Source: Flavobacterium psychrophilum
GTDB taxonomy: Bacteria; Bacteroidota; Bacteroidia; Flavobacteriales; Flavobacteriaceae
Assembly: GCA_945860385.1 (NCBI GenBank)
Contig: CAMAQD010000010.1
Coordinates: forward strand, 59,858-123,857
Direction of reading: 5' to 3'
Length of the DNA: 64,000 bases
Position numbers and translations under genes: made by a program. Positions 9,901 to 18,984 of the stretch are shown piece by piece. Every line of letters begins with the position of its first letter. The first letter of the stretch is position 1. The notes under the pieces were generated by a model that searched no databases, was not told where the DNA came from, and saw nothing but the letters and a program-made list of their open reading frames with translations.

Positions 9901-12900
9901 AAGGCGTCTTCTAAATTAAATATTCCCGCTAAATGAGCAGCTACAAATTCTCCAATGCTGTGACCACAAAATACAGTGGGCTTGATTCCCCAACTTAGCC
10001 AAAGTTGAGATAGAGCATATTCCGTTACAAATAAAGCTGGCTGTGTGTAACGTGTGTTTTTCAGTTTTGCTTCTGCCTCTGGAGTTACTACTTCAGGGTA
10101 TAAAATTTCACGGATGTCTAGTTTTAATTCATCCAATAAAATTTCTGCACAAGTGTCTATTGCATCTTTATAAACAGTTTCGTTTTTGTAAAGATTCAAG
10201 CCCATTTGAGAAAATTGAGATCCCTGTCCTGGGAAAAGGAAAGCAAGTTCGCTTGGAGCAATTTTTAAAACCGCATTTTTAGTAATTCTACTTTCAGCAG
10301 AAAGGAGTTCTTTACTTGCCTCAATGGTATTACTTGATAAAAGAAAGCTTCTGTGTATGAATGTATCTCGCGTTTTGTTAAGTGAAAAAGCTACGTCTGC
10401 CAATGGTAAATCAGGTTTTGATTTAAGAAATTTACCTAATTCTTTTTCATAACCCTTTAAACTATTTTCTGATTTAGCAGACCACATTAGTAATTGAAGT
10501 TGTCGACCAGTACTTGAAATTGGCTCTTCAACAGGGAATTCTTCTAAAACTAGGTGTACATTAGTTCCGCCAAGGCCAAATGAACTGACACCAGCTCTTC
10601 TTGGTCCATCAACATCCCAATTGCGTAATTTAGAATTTACAAAAAATGGACTATTTTCAAAATCAATAGCTGGATTGGGTTTTTCATAACCTAGTGAAGG
10701 TGGAATAAGTTTATTATTCATTGACAAGATTGTTTTTATTAATCCTGTAACACCAGCTGCTGAAGTAAGATGGCCCATATTGCTTTTTATCGATCCAATG
10801 GCGCAATAACCATTTATAGGTTGTTTGCCAAAAGCCATTTTAAGACCTTCAATCTCTATAGGGTCGCCTAGTGGAGTTGCGGTTCCATGAGTTTCTATAT
10901 AACTTATTGAATCAGGTGAAATTTGAGCATCATGAATTGCTTTCATAATAGCTATAGCTTGTCCATCGGCACTTGGAGCGGTGAAACTGCCCTTGTTACC
11001 GCCATCATTTGTTATACCTATTCCTTTTATGATTCCGTATATTTTGTCACCATCTTTTTTGGCTTCGTCTAAACTTTTTAGAAGTACAACTCCGGCACCA
11101 TCACTAAATACAGTTCCTTTTGCTGATGCATCAAAAGCGCGACAATGCCCATCAGAACTCAACATAGAGCCTTCTTGATAGAGATGGCCACTATTAATGG
11201 GAGCACTTATACTTGAGCCGCCAGCAAGTGCAATATCACATTGTCCACTTCTAATAGCTTCAACTGCTTGAGCTACTGCAAGAAGTGAAGTTGAGCACGC
11301 AGAATGAACACTTACAGCAGGCCCATTTAAATTTAAATGATAAGCTGTTCGTGATGAAACATAGTCTTTTTCATTAACTGTTTCAACTTGTAGGTAGCCA
11401 ACTTGCTCCAACAAATCTTTGTTTGGAAGTATATTTTTTTTATAATAAGAACTGGCTCTAGTACCAGCATAAACCCCAATACTACCTTTATAATGTTTTG
11501 GTAAGTATCCTGTTTGCTCTAGTGCTTCCCAAGCAATTTCTAAAAATATGCGTTGTTGAGGATCCATACATTCAGCAAGTTTTGGATTTATTCCAAAAAA
11601 AGCCGCGTCAAAGGTATTAGCAGAAGGAATAATTCCGCGAGCTCTTACATACAAAGGATCATTTCGCAGCGATTCTGAAATACTAGCATCAAGTTCTTCA
11701 GGTTTGAAAAAGGAGATGGTTTCTTTACCATCCTTTAATACATTCCATAATTCATCAATAGTTTGTGCTCCAGGAAATCGTCCAGCCATACCAATAATAG
11801 CGACATCTGCTGACGAATTTTTTCGATTTTGTTTAGAAAAATACGAAGCACTACTAGTTTTTTTATCTTTCTCTAAAAATTCAGAAAGGGCAGCTATAGT
11901 TGGATACTGATAGATTGTAGTGGCGACTATATTTAAGTTAAGCTGTTTGTGAAGTAAGGTAACTACCCGTTGCGTTAAGAGTGATGTTCCTCCCAGCTCA
12001 AAAAAATTATCATCTATTCCAATAACAGATACTTGTAATTGTTCCTTCCAAATTTTTGTTATTTCTTTTTCGATTTTTGTTCTCGGATTTCTTAAAAGAG
12101 GTGCCGAATTGGGTCTAATATATTCAGGTGATGGCAAGTTTTTCTTGTCAATTTTACCATTTGATGTCATAGGAAAATCGTCTACCCAAACAAATACAGA
12201 AGGGATTAGATAATCTGGTACAATTTCTCGAAGTTGCTGTTTTATTAAACTGGTATCTTGCAAAGATGTTTTAGATTGCAAATAAGCCACCAAGCGAGAT
12301 TCTCCATCAGAGTTTGGAATTGCCAAAATATAGGCACGATTAATATCGTTTAGTGAAAGTAAAGCAGCTTCTATTTCTCCTAATTCTATTCTATAACCGC
12401 GTATTTTTACCTGATCGTCTTTTCTACCTACAAATTCAATCACTCCTGTTGGAAGCCATTTAGCGTAGTCTCCAGTTCGATACATTTTAGAATTTGCATC
12501 AAATGGATCTTGAATAAATTTTTCGGAGCTTAGTTCAGGCAGATTTAAATAACCGTCCGAAACTCCAACTCCTGAAACACATAACTCTCCAATTATACCA
12601 ATTCCTTGCAGTTTTAATGATTGAGATAAAATATACACTCTGGTATTGCCAATTGGTTTTCCTATTGGGAGTGTATTTTTTAAATCATATTCAGCAGAAT
12701 ATTTATGTATTGTAGAGGTTACTGTGTTTTCTGTAGGGCCATATTTGTTGTAGAAATCACAAACTTTAGCTAATTTTTTAGCTAATGTCAGTGAACAAAT
12801 TTCTCCGCCAGCTATTATTCTTTTCAATTTATTTAAGTGACTAAATTCTTGTAAAGTCTCCAAAAAACTTGGTGTTGCGTGTAAATGAGTAATACCATTA

Positions 12901-14420
12901 TTTTCTACAAACGATAGTAGTAAATGATTCTTTATTATTTCTTTACTTATTATGTAAAGAGCACAACCATTGGTTAAGGCTAAAAATATTTGTTCCACTG
13001 AAGCATCAAAGCAAAAACTCGAAAACTGTAATATTTTTTCTTCTTGATCTATTTTAAATAATTTTGTTTGATAAGAAATTAAATTAACAACAGATTCATG
13101 CTTAATCGGAACACCTTTTGGATTACCTGTTGTGCCAGAGGTGTAGATAACATAAGCTAAATTATTAGATTTTAAATTTATAGCAGGACGATTATCTATC
13201 GCACTTTTCTTCTTGTCGATATTGAAATCATCAATAAATGTGCTGTCTATCGCAAGTTTACATGCACAATTGCTTCGTATATAATTTTTTCTTTGAATTG
13301 GATATTCGGGATCGATTGGAACATAAGCTGCACCTGATTTTAGTACTCCTAAAATACTCACAATCATCCATTCACTTCTTTCAAGCATTATGGCCACCAA
13401 ATCCCCAATAACAATTTCGTGTTTGCTACTTAAATAATTAGCAAGTTGATTCGAAAGAATGTCAAGTTCTTTATACGTCATTTTATTATCATTAAAAACA
13501 ACCGCTATTCTATCGGGTGTCTTTTCAACCTGATTGCAAAATAAATCAACTATGGTTTTGTTTTTTGGATAGGCTACTTCTATCTCTGCTTTATTAAAAA
13601 TATTTAATAAAAGGTCTCGTTCATTATTAGAAAAATAATCAATATTTTCTACATCAACATTTGGCTGAGCTAGAAGGCCAAATAAAAGTGTTTTAAAATG
13701 AGTTATTAAGCGCTCCATCATGTCGCTTTCGTATAAATCAGAATTGTAAATGATATCAAAGTATAAAACACTTTCAATTTCGTGAAAGGATATTTCCAAA
13801 TCTAATTTTGAAGTCTTTTCACCAAGGTATAAAATAGTATTTGAAGTATTGTTTAAGTTATTATTGCCATCAAATATGTTTTCAGTTTTATTAAAAGTAA
13901 CCAGAATATCAAAAATTGAATTACGTCCTTTATCGGTTGTGATATTCAAGTCAGTTACTAATTGGGCAATAGAATACGGCTGATTTTTATAATCCAACAA
14001 TTGAGATTTCTTAATCCTATGATAAAAACTATCAAAGTTTTCAAAAGGTTTTAATGCTGCACGAAATACTACAGTATTACCGAAAAGATCATTTGGATTC
14101 CCTAAACCTGAATCGTTTTGTTCTATTATGCTTGTTCCAAGAATGATATCTCTTTGTGAAGTATATCTGTAAAATAAAATATTCCAAGTAGCCAATAGGC
14201 AAGCAAACAAGCTATCTTCTTCATTCAAAGCAAAATTATGCAAGATTTTAGTCTCTGGTTTCGAAAAAAACGAACGGTAAGCACGGCCTTTATTTGATTT
14301 CTCATTTGGACGCGACTTTACGCTAGGAAGGTTTAAAAGAGGAAGGTTACCAGACAATTTATTACTCCAATAACTTTTAAATTCTGGTTTAGATTCGTTA
14401 TTTTCATAATGTTTGGTCAT
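6957..14420 (-). CDS. Hybrid NRPS-PKS: truncated C-A-T-KS-AT-ACP-aminotransferase
   Basis: 2487 residues. Residues 1-270 match only the C-terminal half of a condensation domain, with no HHxxxDG. Adenylation domain about 290-770 (TSGTTGNPKG near 427); pocket reads D-A-E-H-I-G-K-V-T-K, not assignable. Carrier GGTSL Ser813. Ketosynthase about 870-1290 with Cys1042 in ACSTSL and both His motifs (ETHGTATPLGDP, KSNMGHLTSAAG). Acyltransferase with GHSIG Ser1488 and HAFHS, the malonyl-specific form. ACP LGLDSL Ser1809. An Asn/Gln-rich linker with repeated NNYQN words follows. Class III PLP aminotransferase about 2000-2440, Lys2264 in TYGKVFGGG. There is no ketoreductase, so the likely reaction is amino-acyl extension by malonate and transamination of the beta-keto thioester to a beta-amine, as in the KS-AT-ACP-AMT blocks of mycosubtilin and microcystin synthases. 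It stands apart from the PPTase gene by 843 bases and may have its own promoter. Confidence 0.93.
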   Translation of the reverse strand: MTKHYENNESKPEFKSYWSNKLSGNLPLLNLPSVKSRPNEKSNKGRAYRSFFSKPETKILHNFALNEEDSLFACLLATWNILFYRYTSQRDIILGTSIIEQNDSGLGNPNDLFGNTVVFRAALKPFENFDSFYHRIKKSQLLDYKNQPYSIAQLVTDLNITTDKGRNSIFDILVTFNKTENIFDGNNNLNNTSNTILYLGEKTSKLDLEISFHEIESVLYFDIIYNSDLYESDMMERLITHFKTLLFGLLAQPNVDVENIDYFSNNERDLLLNIFNKAEIEVAYPKNKTIVDLFCNQVEKTPDRIAVVFNDNKMTYKELDILSNQLANYLSSKHEIVIGDLVAIMLERSEWMIVSILGVLKSGAAYVPIDPEYPIQRKNYIRSNCACKLAIDSTFIDDFNIDKKKSAIDNRPAINLKSNNLAYVIYTSGTTGNPKGVPIKHESVVNLISYQTKLFKIDQEEKILQFSSFCFDASVEQIFLALTNGCALYIISKEIIKNHLLLSFVENNGITHLHATPSFLETLQEFSHLNKLKRIIAGGEICSLTLAKKLAKVCDFYNKYGPTENTVTSTIHKYSAEYDLKNTLPIGKPIGNTRVYILSQSLKLQGIGIIGELCVSGVGVSDGYLNLPELSSEKFIQDPFDANSKMYRTGDYAKWLPTGVIEFVGRKDDQVKIRGYRIELGEIEAALLSLNDINRAYILAIPNSDGESRLVAYLQSKTSLQDTSLIKQQLREIVPDYLIPSVFVWVDDFPMTSNGKIDKKNLPSPEYIRPNSAPLLRNPRTKIEKEITKIWKEQLQVSVIGIDDNFFELGGTSLLTQRVVTLLHKQLNLNIVATTIYQYPTIAALSEFLEKDKKTSSASYFSKQNRKNSSADVAIIGMAGRFPGAQTIDELWNVLKDGKETISFFKPEELDASISESLRNDPLYVRARGIIPSANTFDAAFFGINPKLAECMDPQQRIFLEIAWEALEQTGYLPKHYKGSIGVYAGTRASSYYKKNILPNKDLLEQVGYLQVETVNEKDYVSSRTAYHLNLNGPAVSVHSACSTSLLAVAQAVEAIRSGQCDIALAGGSSISAPINSGHLYQEGSMLSSDGHCRAFDASAKGTVFSDGAGVVLLKSLDEAKKDGDKIYGIIKGIGITNDGGNKGSFTAPSADGQAIAIMKAIHDAQISPDSISYIETHGTATPLGDPIEIEGLKMAFGKQPINGYCAIGSIKSNMGHLTSAAGVTGLIKTILSMNNKLIPPSLGYEKPNPAIDFENSPFFVNSKLRNWDVDGPRRAGVSSFGLGGTNVHLVLEEFPVEEPISSTGRQLQLLMWSAKSENSLKGYEKELGKFLKSKPDLPLADVAFSLNKTRDTFIHRSFLLSSNTIEASKELLSAESRITKNAVLKIAPSELAFLFPGQGSQFSQMGLNLYKNETVYKDAIDTCAEILLDELKLDIREILYPEVVTPEAEAKLKNTRYTQPALFVTEYALSQLWLSWGIKPTVFCGHSIGEFVAAHLAGIFNLEDALHLIAIRGRLVSELPGGSMLSVRLSEGELLEILPDDLSIAAVNSNVLCVVAGENEKVNEFSKSLDAKDIPNKLLFTSHAFHSNMMNPILETFETKVKKIQLNKPNLPIVSTVTGTWLKDDEAINPKYWTNHLRNTVRFANAADTLLKLDNTIFLEVGPGQTLTTLTKQQGIGKIIPAFTSLPLPKNQENEFNALLNTLGELWLRGFEPDWDAFYSNQKRLKVDLPSYVFDRKPCWVNPPNVNIQNQNQNINSTVNSITNHNKNKIMRKTTILSKISSIVSQTSGIDYPNDASSQSFLYLGLDSLTLTQLAISIKKDFKLPITFRQLNEEYDSPSLLADYLDLNLPKEEYNDNNNLESDFNSTVTELNTTLNPISTNNHQYSPQNNYQNTLQNNYQNIPQNNSALGLIAQQIQLLGKQMELLQGNMNTIPNNFIPESIQPKALNGSPKKIQEEVRTQEEVEEHKKPFGAAPRIERQVNEMSFSQKEFLQKLISRYTRKTAASKDFTKRHRDTMADPRVVTGFKPLTKEIVYPIVIEKSKGNRLWDLDGNEYIDVLSGFGSCFFGHQPDFVKEALHKQIDLGYEVGPQHPLAGEVCQLLCEITNHDRAALCNTGSEAVLGAMRIARTVTGKSLIVAFTGSYHGIMDEVIVRGSKKLLTFPAAPGIMPEAVQNMLILEYGTDESLRIINERADELAAVLVEPVQSRRPEFQPIAFLKELREVTAKTGVALIFDEVITGFRMHPGGVQALFNIKADIATYGKVFGGGLPVGAITGKRKFMDALDGGSWQYGDDSIPEIGVTYFAGTFVRHPLALAASKASLIHLKTQGPALQERISGMTNRLALELNTEFKKRDLPIIINHFGSLWRIKFNDDVLYGELLFTLLRENGIHIWDGFSCFLTEAFIEEDVTRIINTVIKCIEEMVAAGFFVNKTESIILKQSETSSFLIINKQPPVSGAKLGKDKEGNPAWFVADSTKNGEYIKINL

Positions 14421-15263
14421 ACTTTAAAATGATTAAATTCAACATTGGATAATCAGTAATGAATTAAATTTTTAAAAAAATAATTAAATTAAATTAAATG
14501 CTAGTGATTATGAGAACGAAATCAGTATGTTTTTTAACATTTGCAAAAGTTCATTTGGGCCATAAATAAACACCAACAGATTATAATATTTTTTATTTCA
14601 ACTATTTAAAAATGAGAGGTTATTATTAAAATTGTATGTTAAATTTCGAAAAAAGTTTTCACAACTAGCTGTATTTTCCGTATAAAGCGATTAAAATCGA
14701 TGAAATGCATATTCTTATAAATTAATTGTTAATAAATAAAAAAAGCTATTTTTTTTTTGTCTTTATAGCGTTTTTATTTAGGTGTTTATTTTTTTTAAAT
14801 CTCTTTTTTTGGAATGAGTTTTCAAAAAAATGACAGATGTTCTATCGCTTATCAATAATCCAGTCTTTTTCTGAGTTTTCTGAAAATTTCAATTTGAGGT
14901 AAATTTTTTTTATAAAATAGTATAGTAAATTTTTTTTCGTAATCCGTTAATTGAAGAAGTCAAATCGATGTGAATATGAGGATTACAGCAAAATGGTATC
15001 TTTTTGATGCTATTTACAATAACTAAAAGTGGAGCTGGAATAATCTTCTGTTTTTTGTCGAATTTTTGGTAAAGTATAATCAATACGATTAATAAAATTG
15101 TAGAATCAATTTTTTTGCAGTAAAATTGAGTCTAGATTTATGTCAAAAAAAACCGATATTCGAGGTATTATCTATGTATTTTTTTTTACCGCAGTTATTT
15201 TAATATTTGATTTTTTAAATCATTTTTCAAATGGATTCTTATTGAATCTTTTTCCTGCGCAAA
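14421..15263. other. 843-base gap inside the cluster, no gene seen
   Basis: Very AT-rich with long T runs. A plus-strand frame at 15140-15424 runs antisense into the PPTase gene and has no recognisable features, so I do not call it. The promoter of the hybrid synthetase should lie near 14430-14600, but I find no full TAnnTTTG match; the nearest is an imperfect AACTTTTG on the minus strand around 14545. Confidence 0.5.
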
Positions 15264-16058
15264 TTAGTTATCCTTTAATTGTGTTATCTCCAGAAGCTCT
15301 TTTACAGTTTTTGGTAAAGTACGAATTACTAGATTTTTTGAATTTGTTGGCGAACTTTCAAAAGCTATTGCACCTAAATAGTTTTCTGCCAAATCAAAAC
15401 CATGCACTTGCCAGTTTTCGGTAGTTTTCAGTAGTGCCGAATCAATACTATGGAGTCCATTTAGACAAGGAATATTCTTGAAATCTTCATCAATACCTTT
15501 TCCTAAAGCCTTGACAAATGCTTCTTTTCGAGTCCAATAGGTGTAAAAAGCGTGTTTTTTATTATCAGCCGTTTGAATAGCCAAAATTTCGTTATCGTTA
15601 AAAATATCCGACAACAGGTTATTGAAATCAAAATCTTTAGCACTATATTCAATATCAATTCCAACCTTACTTTGTGAAATTGCAATAACTGCAAAATCCT
15701 CAGAATGTGAAATATTGAAATGCAACTCGGGATGAGAGGCTAAGAATGGTTTTTTATTAAATTGGTAATCAAAGTGAATATTCTTCAAATCTGATTTTGA
15801 ATGTGCTGCTAAAACAATTTTCAAAATCGCTCTGCAAATAATAAATCGGTTTCGATCCTTTTCTTTATGATACCGCTCGGATCTGATTTGTTCTTCAGGA
15901 TTTAGAAAATGGATTAAATCTTTTGTCAATTCAATGTATTCGGGTAAATGCAGCATATAAATTATTACATCATCGGTATTTACAGAATATCCATTGCAAG
16001 TCGATGATTTGTAATCCTCGCTATTTATAAAAGTAATGAAGAGTTTAGATTCCAGCAT
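15264..16058 (-). CDS. Sfp-type 4'-phosphopantetheinyl transferase
   Basis: 264 residues, usual length for Sfp/AcpT enzymes. It transfers phosphopantetheine from CoA to the carrier-domain Ser residues of the synthetases. Visible motifs are FNISHSEDF, VGIDIE (magnesium-binding Asp/Glu) and WTRKEAFVKALGKG. Its ATG lies inside the last codons of the preceding A-T-TE gene (14-base overlap), so the two are translationally coupled, which ties it to activation of this cluster's carriers. A second copy once existed at the far end of the cluster (relic at 2340-2445). Confidence 0.93.
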   Translation of the reverse strand: MLESKLFITFINSEDYKSSTCNGYSVNTDDVIIYMLHLPEYIELTKDLIHFLNPEEQIRSERYHKEKDRNRFIICRAILKIVLAAHSKSDLKNIHFDYQFNKKPFLASHPELHFNISHSEDFAVIAISQSKVGIDIEYSAKDFDFNNLLSDIFNDNEILAIQTADNKKHAFYTYWTRKEAFVKALGKGIDEDFKNIPCLNGLHSIDSALLKTTENWQVHGFDLAENYLGAIAFESSPTNSKNLVIRTLPKTVKELLEITQLKDN

Positions 16059-18642
16059 GTCTTTCGTCTAATATATCCTGCAGCATCCTTGCTAAAATTT
16101 TGTCGTGTGGCGCTTTTCTCATATCGAAATCACTAACTGGTATGTTATGTAAAGTAAGACCTTTTTGCGCTGCTTTTTTCCATCCCAAATGTTTTGGAGC
16201 TACTAGTTGAGCTGCATAATCATTTGAATTGAACAAATCTACTTTTAAGTTTTGCGGTCTTAGGTGATATTTTCCAAGAATGCCGTGCATCATTGCTGTA
16301 GCTTGTGTAAATCGTTCTTGTGCTAGTAGATCAAGTTCAGAAGCGTTATTGTCTTCGATATGTCTTTTTAGGATGTACTCTTTTTTTGCGTTAAATCGTT
16401 TTTTAAAACCGTCTATACTCGTAAGCATTTCAGCTAGATAGTACAGCCTTCTTCGAGTTTTATTATAGTATCTAATTAATTTTTTCTGTTTGTGGGTTTT
16501 ATAAAAGAAGGAAGTATCAGCATACGAGTCTAGTAAAACAGTTAGGCTAACTTCTTTCCCTTGATCCTTCAATTGTCGGGTCATTTCGAAAGCAACTATG
16601 CCACCAACACAATAACCCGCTAGGGCATAAGGGCCGTCAGGATTTATTTTTACAATAGCTTGAATATAATTTGCTGCCATATCTTCTATTGATTCATACC
16701 AATCATCAAACCCTCTGGATCCGACACCTTGAAGTCCATATAGTGGTTGCTCCTCATCTAAGTGTTTACTCATATTAGCAAAATACAAAACATCGAGTCC
16801 GCCTCCATGAACTATAAAAAGAGGTACTTTACTTCCGTTTGATTTTATAGGAACGATACAATCTGAATCAATTTCGCCCCCTTCATTTAAAAGTTTAGCA
16901 AACTTTTCGACGGTCGAATATTCAAATAATACCGATAAAGGAAATCGTTTACCAGTACTTTTTTCTATTTCAGCTATAACTTTTACTGCCATAATTGAGG
17001 TTCCACCCATTTCAAAAAAGTTATCGTCTATACCAATCTTTTCTATTTGGAGGACTTCACTCCATACTTTTGCGACTGCTTTTTCAGTTTCAGTTTCTGG
17101 TTCTCTTAGATGTACCTCTGAATCTTGTCGAACATATTCTGGCGCAGGTAAGTTTTTTTTATCAATTTTTCCATTTGTAGTAAGCGGAAAATCATTGACC
17201 CACATAAAAATATTGGGAATCATGAAGCTGGGCACTATTTTAGAAAGTTCTTCGCGGACATTAGGGCGTTTGTCGGAATTATCTTTTGGTTGAAGATAGG
17301 CAATGAGACGAGGTTCAGAAGTGTCAAGTTTACTCAATATAACTGAAGCTAGTTTTATTTGAGGCATTTCAATTAGTGCAGCCTCTATTTCGCCCAATTC
17401 TATACGATGACCATTAATTTTAACCTGCTCATCAAGACGTCCATAATATAAAAGATTACCATCTGGCATCCATTTTGCCAAATCTCCAGTTTTATACATT
17501 CTAGCATTTGTATCGAAAGGGTTCGGAACAAATTTTTCCGAAGTTAAATCCTCACGGTTAAAATATCCTCTTGCTACTCCATTTCCTGCAATATAAATTT
17601 CACCTACTTCATCTGCTGGCAAAAACTGCCGATTTTCATCTAAAACATAAATTTTAGTATTTGAAATTGGTTTGCCTATAGGAATACTTTCACTTGAAGG
17701 TATAACCTCAAAAGTATTGAATTCATAAATAATACAACCCACAGTTGCTTCGGTTGGTCCGTATTCATTTACTATAGTGGCATCAATACCAAATGATCTA
17801 AATAGATTTATATGGTAATTGTATAATGCCTCACCTCCAATAATATACTTATTTGAGAGTTTAGGTCGAGTCTCTTTATTTATTACGGAAATTAATATAC
17901 TAATGTGGGATGGAGTTAGCTTTATAAAATCAAATGGAGCGTATTTAAATAAATTAACATCATCAAAAATTTCTAATCCAGTTCCTGAGCTAAGAATTAT
18001 TTTTTTACCAAATATTAGGGGAAGAAAAATTTCTGTAATACTGGCATCAAATGATAATGATAGGTGTGCAAAACATCCAGAATTATTAGAATTGATATCA
18101 ATATAATCACAAACATTAAATAAATAATGCAACAGGTTACGATGTTCAATCATTACTCCTTTAGGATTCCCTGTACTTCCGGAAGTATAAATAATATAGG
18201 CTAAGTCAGTTGGTTTCAAAGAAGTTGAGGTGGGCGCACTAATAGCATATTTGTCTTTAGAATTTAGGAAATTGTCTAGCGCAATAGCATCTAATGTAAA
18301 TTTACAGTTACAGTCGTTTTGTATATAGCTAATCCTTTGCCGTGGATATTCAGGATCTATAGGTACGTACGCTGCACCAGCCTTAAGAATACCTAAAATG
18401 CAAACAATTAACATTTCACTTCGACTTTGCATAATACCAACAAAATCCCCAACAATCACATCCTGTTCGCTAACTAAATAGTGAGCAAGTTGATTTGATA
18501 AAATATTAAGTTCATTATAGGTAAGTTTTTGCTCTTTGTACACCACGGCAATGTCATTTGGCGTCTTATTAACCTGCTGGAAGAAAAGATCAACAATGGT
18601 TTCTTTTAATGGATTTCTTATTTCAGATATTTGTTTTTTCAT
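16045..18642 (-). CDS. NRPS protein A-T-TE lacking a C domain; thioesterase with Cys and no catalytic His
   Basis: 865 residues. It starts directly at the adenylation domain (about 10-500; TSGSTGNPKG near 154, NEYGPTEATVG, GKIDKK), followed by carrier GGTSI with Ser549 and a thioesterase-like domain about 600-865. The pocket reads D-A-T-K-I-G-E-V-G-K, close to the well-known Asn code DLTKLGEVGK, so Asn is a reasonable prediction. The thioesterase is odd: the nucleophile elbow is GYCVG, Cys678 (codon 16609-16611), and the GxH motif of its paralogues (GRHLDI, GNHLSI) reads VSDFDM, so the catalytic His is missing. The Asp (LLDSY) is kept. It may be inactive or use altered chemistry. The first residues resemble the gene at 20727, suggesting a common parent. 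Confidence 0.92.
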   Translation of the reverse strand: MKKQISEIRNPLKETIVDLFFQQVNKTPNDIAVVYKEQKLTYNELNILSNQLAHYLVSEQDVIVGDFVGIMQSRSEMLIVCILGILKAGAAYVPIDPEYPRQRISYIQNDCNCKFTLDAIALDNFLNSKDKYAISAPTSTSLKPTDLAYIIYTSGSTGNPKGVMIEHRNLLHYLFNVCDYIDINSNNSGCFAHLSLSFDASITEIFLPLIFGKKIILSSGTGLEIFDDVNLFKYAPFDFIKLTPSHISILISVINKETRPKLSNKYIIGGEALYNYHINLFRSFGIDATIVNEYGPTEATVGCIIYEFNTFEVIPSSESIPIGKPISNTKIYVLDENRQFLPADEVGEIYIAGNGVARGYFNREDLTSEKFVPNPFDTNARMYKTGDLAKWMPDGNLLYYGRLDEQVKINGHRIELGEIEAALIEMPQIKLASVILSKLDTSEPRLIAYLQPKDNSDKRPNVREELSKIVPSFMIPNIFMWVNDFPLTTNGKIDKKNLPAPEYVRQDSEVHLREPETETEKAVAKVWSEVLQIEKIGIDDNFFEMGGTSIMAVKVIAEIEKSTGKRFPLSVLFEYSTVEKFAKLLNEGGEIDSDCIVPIKSNGSKVPLFIVHGGGLDVLYFANMSKHLDEEQPLYGLQGVGSRGFDDWYESIEDMAANYIQAIVKINPDGPYALAGYCVGGIVAFEMTRQLKDQGKEVSLTVLLDSYADTSFFYKTHKQKKLIRYYNKTRRRLYYLAEMLTSIDGFKKRFNAKKEYILKRHIEDNNASELDLLAQERFTQATAMMHGILGKYHLRPQNLKVDLFNSNDYAAQLVAPKHLGWKKAAQKGLTLHNIPVSDFDMRKAPHDKILARMLQDILDERHAGI

Positions 18643-18747
18643 AAATGTTATAATTTAAATCACTTATTTTGTTTTAATAAGAATTTATTCACTTCTTTAA
18701 CATATGGAATAAAAAATTAAAAATCGTATGTCTTTATTATAAAAATC

Positions 18748-18930
18748 TTAGAGCATTTTAGCTTGCAATTTATCATTTGGGGATCTCCTGTAACAAGATA
18801 AGCATTAGGAGCGTTATGGATATTGAGTGCTTTTAAAGTTGCTTTTTCTATCCCGTATGCATTGGATTTATTTTAAAGTTTTCATCATTTACTGCTGTTA
18901 CTAATTTTCATCTTTTTGTGATTTTATTTC
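18748..18930 (-). pseudogene. Relic of a thioesterase C-terminus
   Basis: The minus strand of 18866-18748 translates to KSNAYGIEKATLKALNIHN and onward, clearly matching KLDSEHMGWKKAALKGVNIHN of the thioesterase in 20809-24804. A weaker match to the preceding TE segment reaches about 18930. The GxH motif reads NAY, so the His is lost, and the frame decays at both ends. It lies directly downstream of the A-T gene at 18985-20727, so that gene once probably encoded A-T-TE and lost its TE by deletion. The rest of the 342-base gap (18643-18747) holds nothing recognisable. Confidence 0.75.
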
Positions 18931-18984
18931 TTGTCCAAGATCCATAAAAATGGGAATCTCCCAAATCCAGATTTATTAAGTATG

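Noticed and set aside
15140..15424. 94-codon plus-strand frame beginning in the cluster gap
   Set aside because: It runs antisense through the conserved end of the PPTase gene and has no recognisable domain; the PPTase is clearly the real gene.
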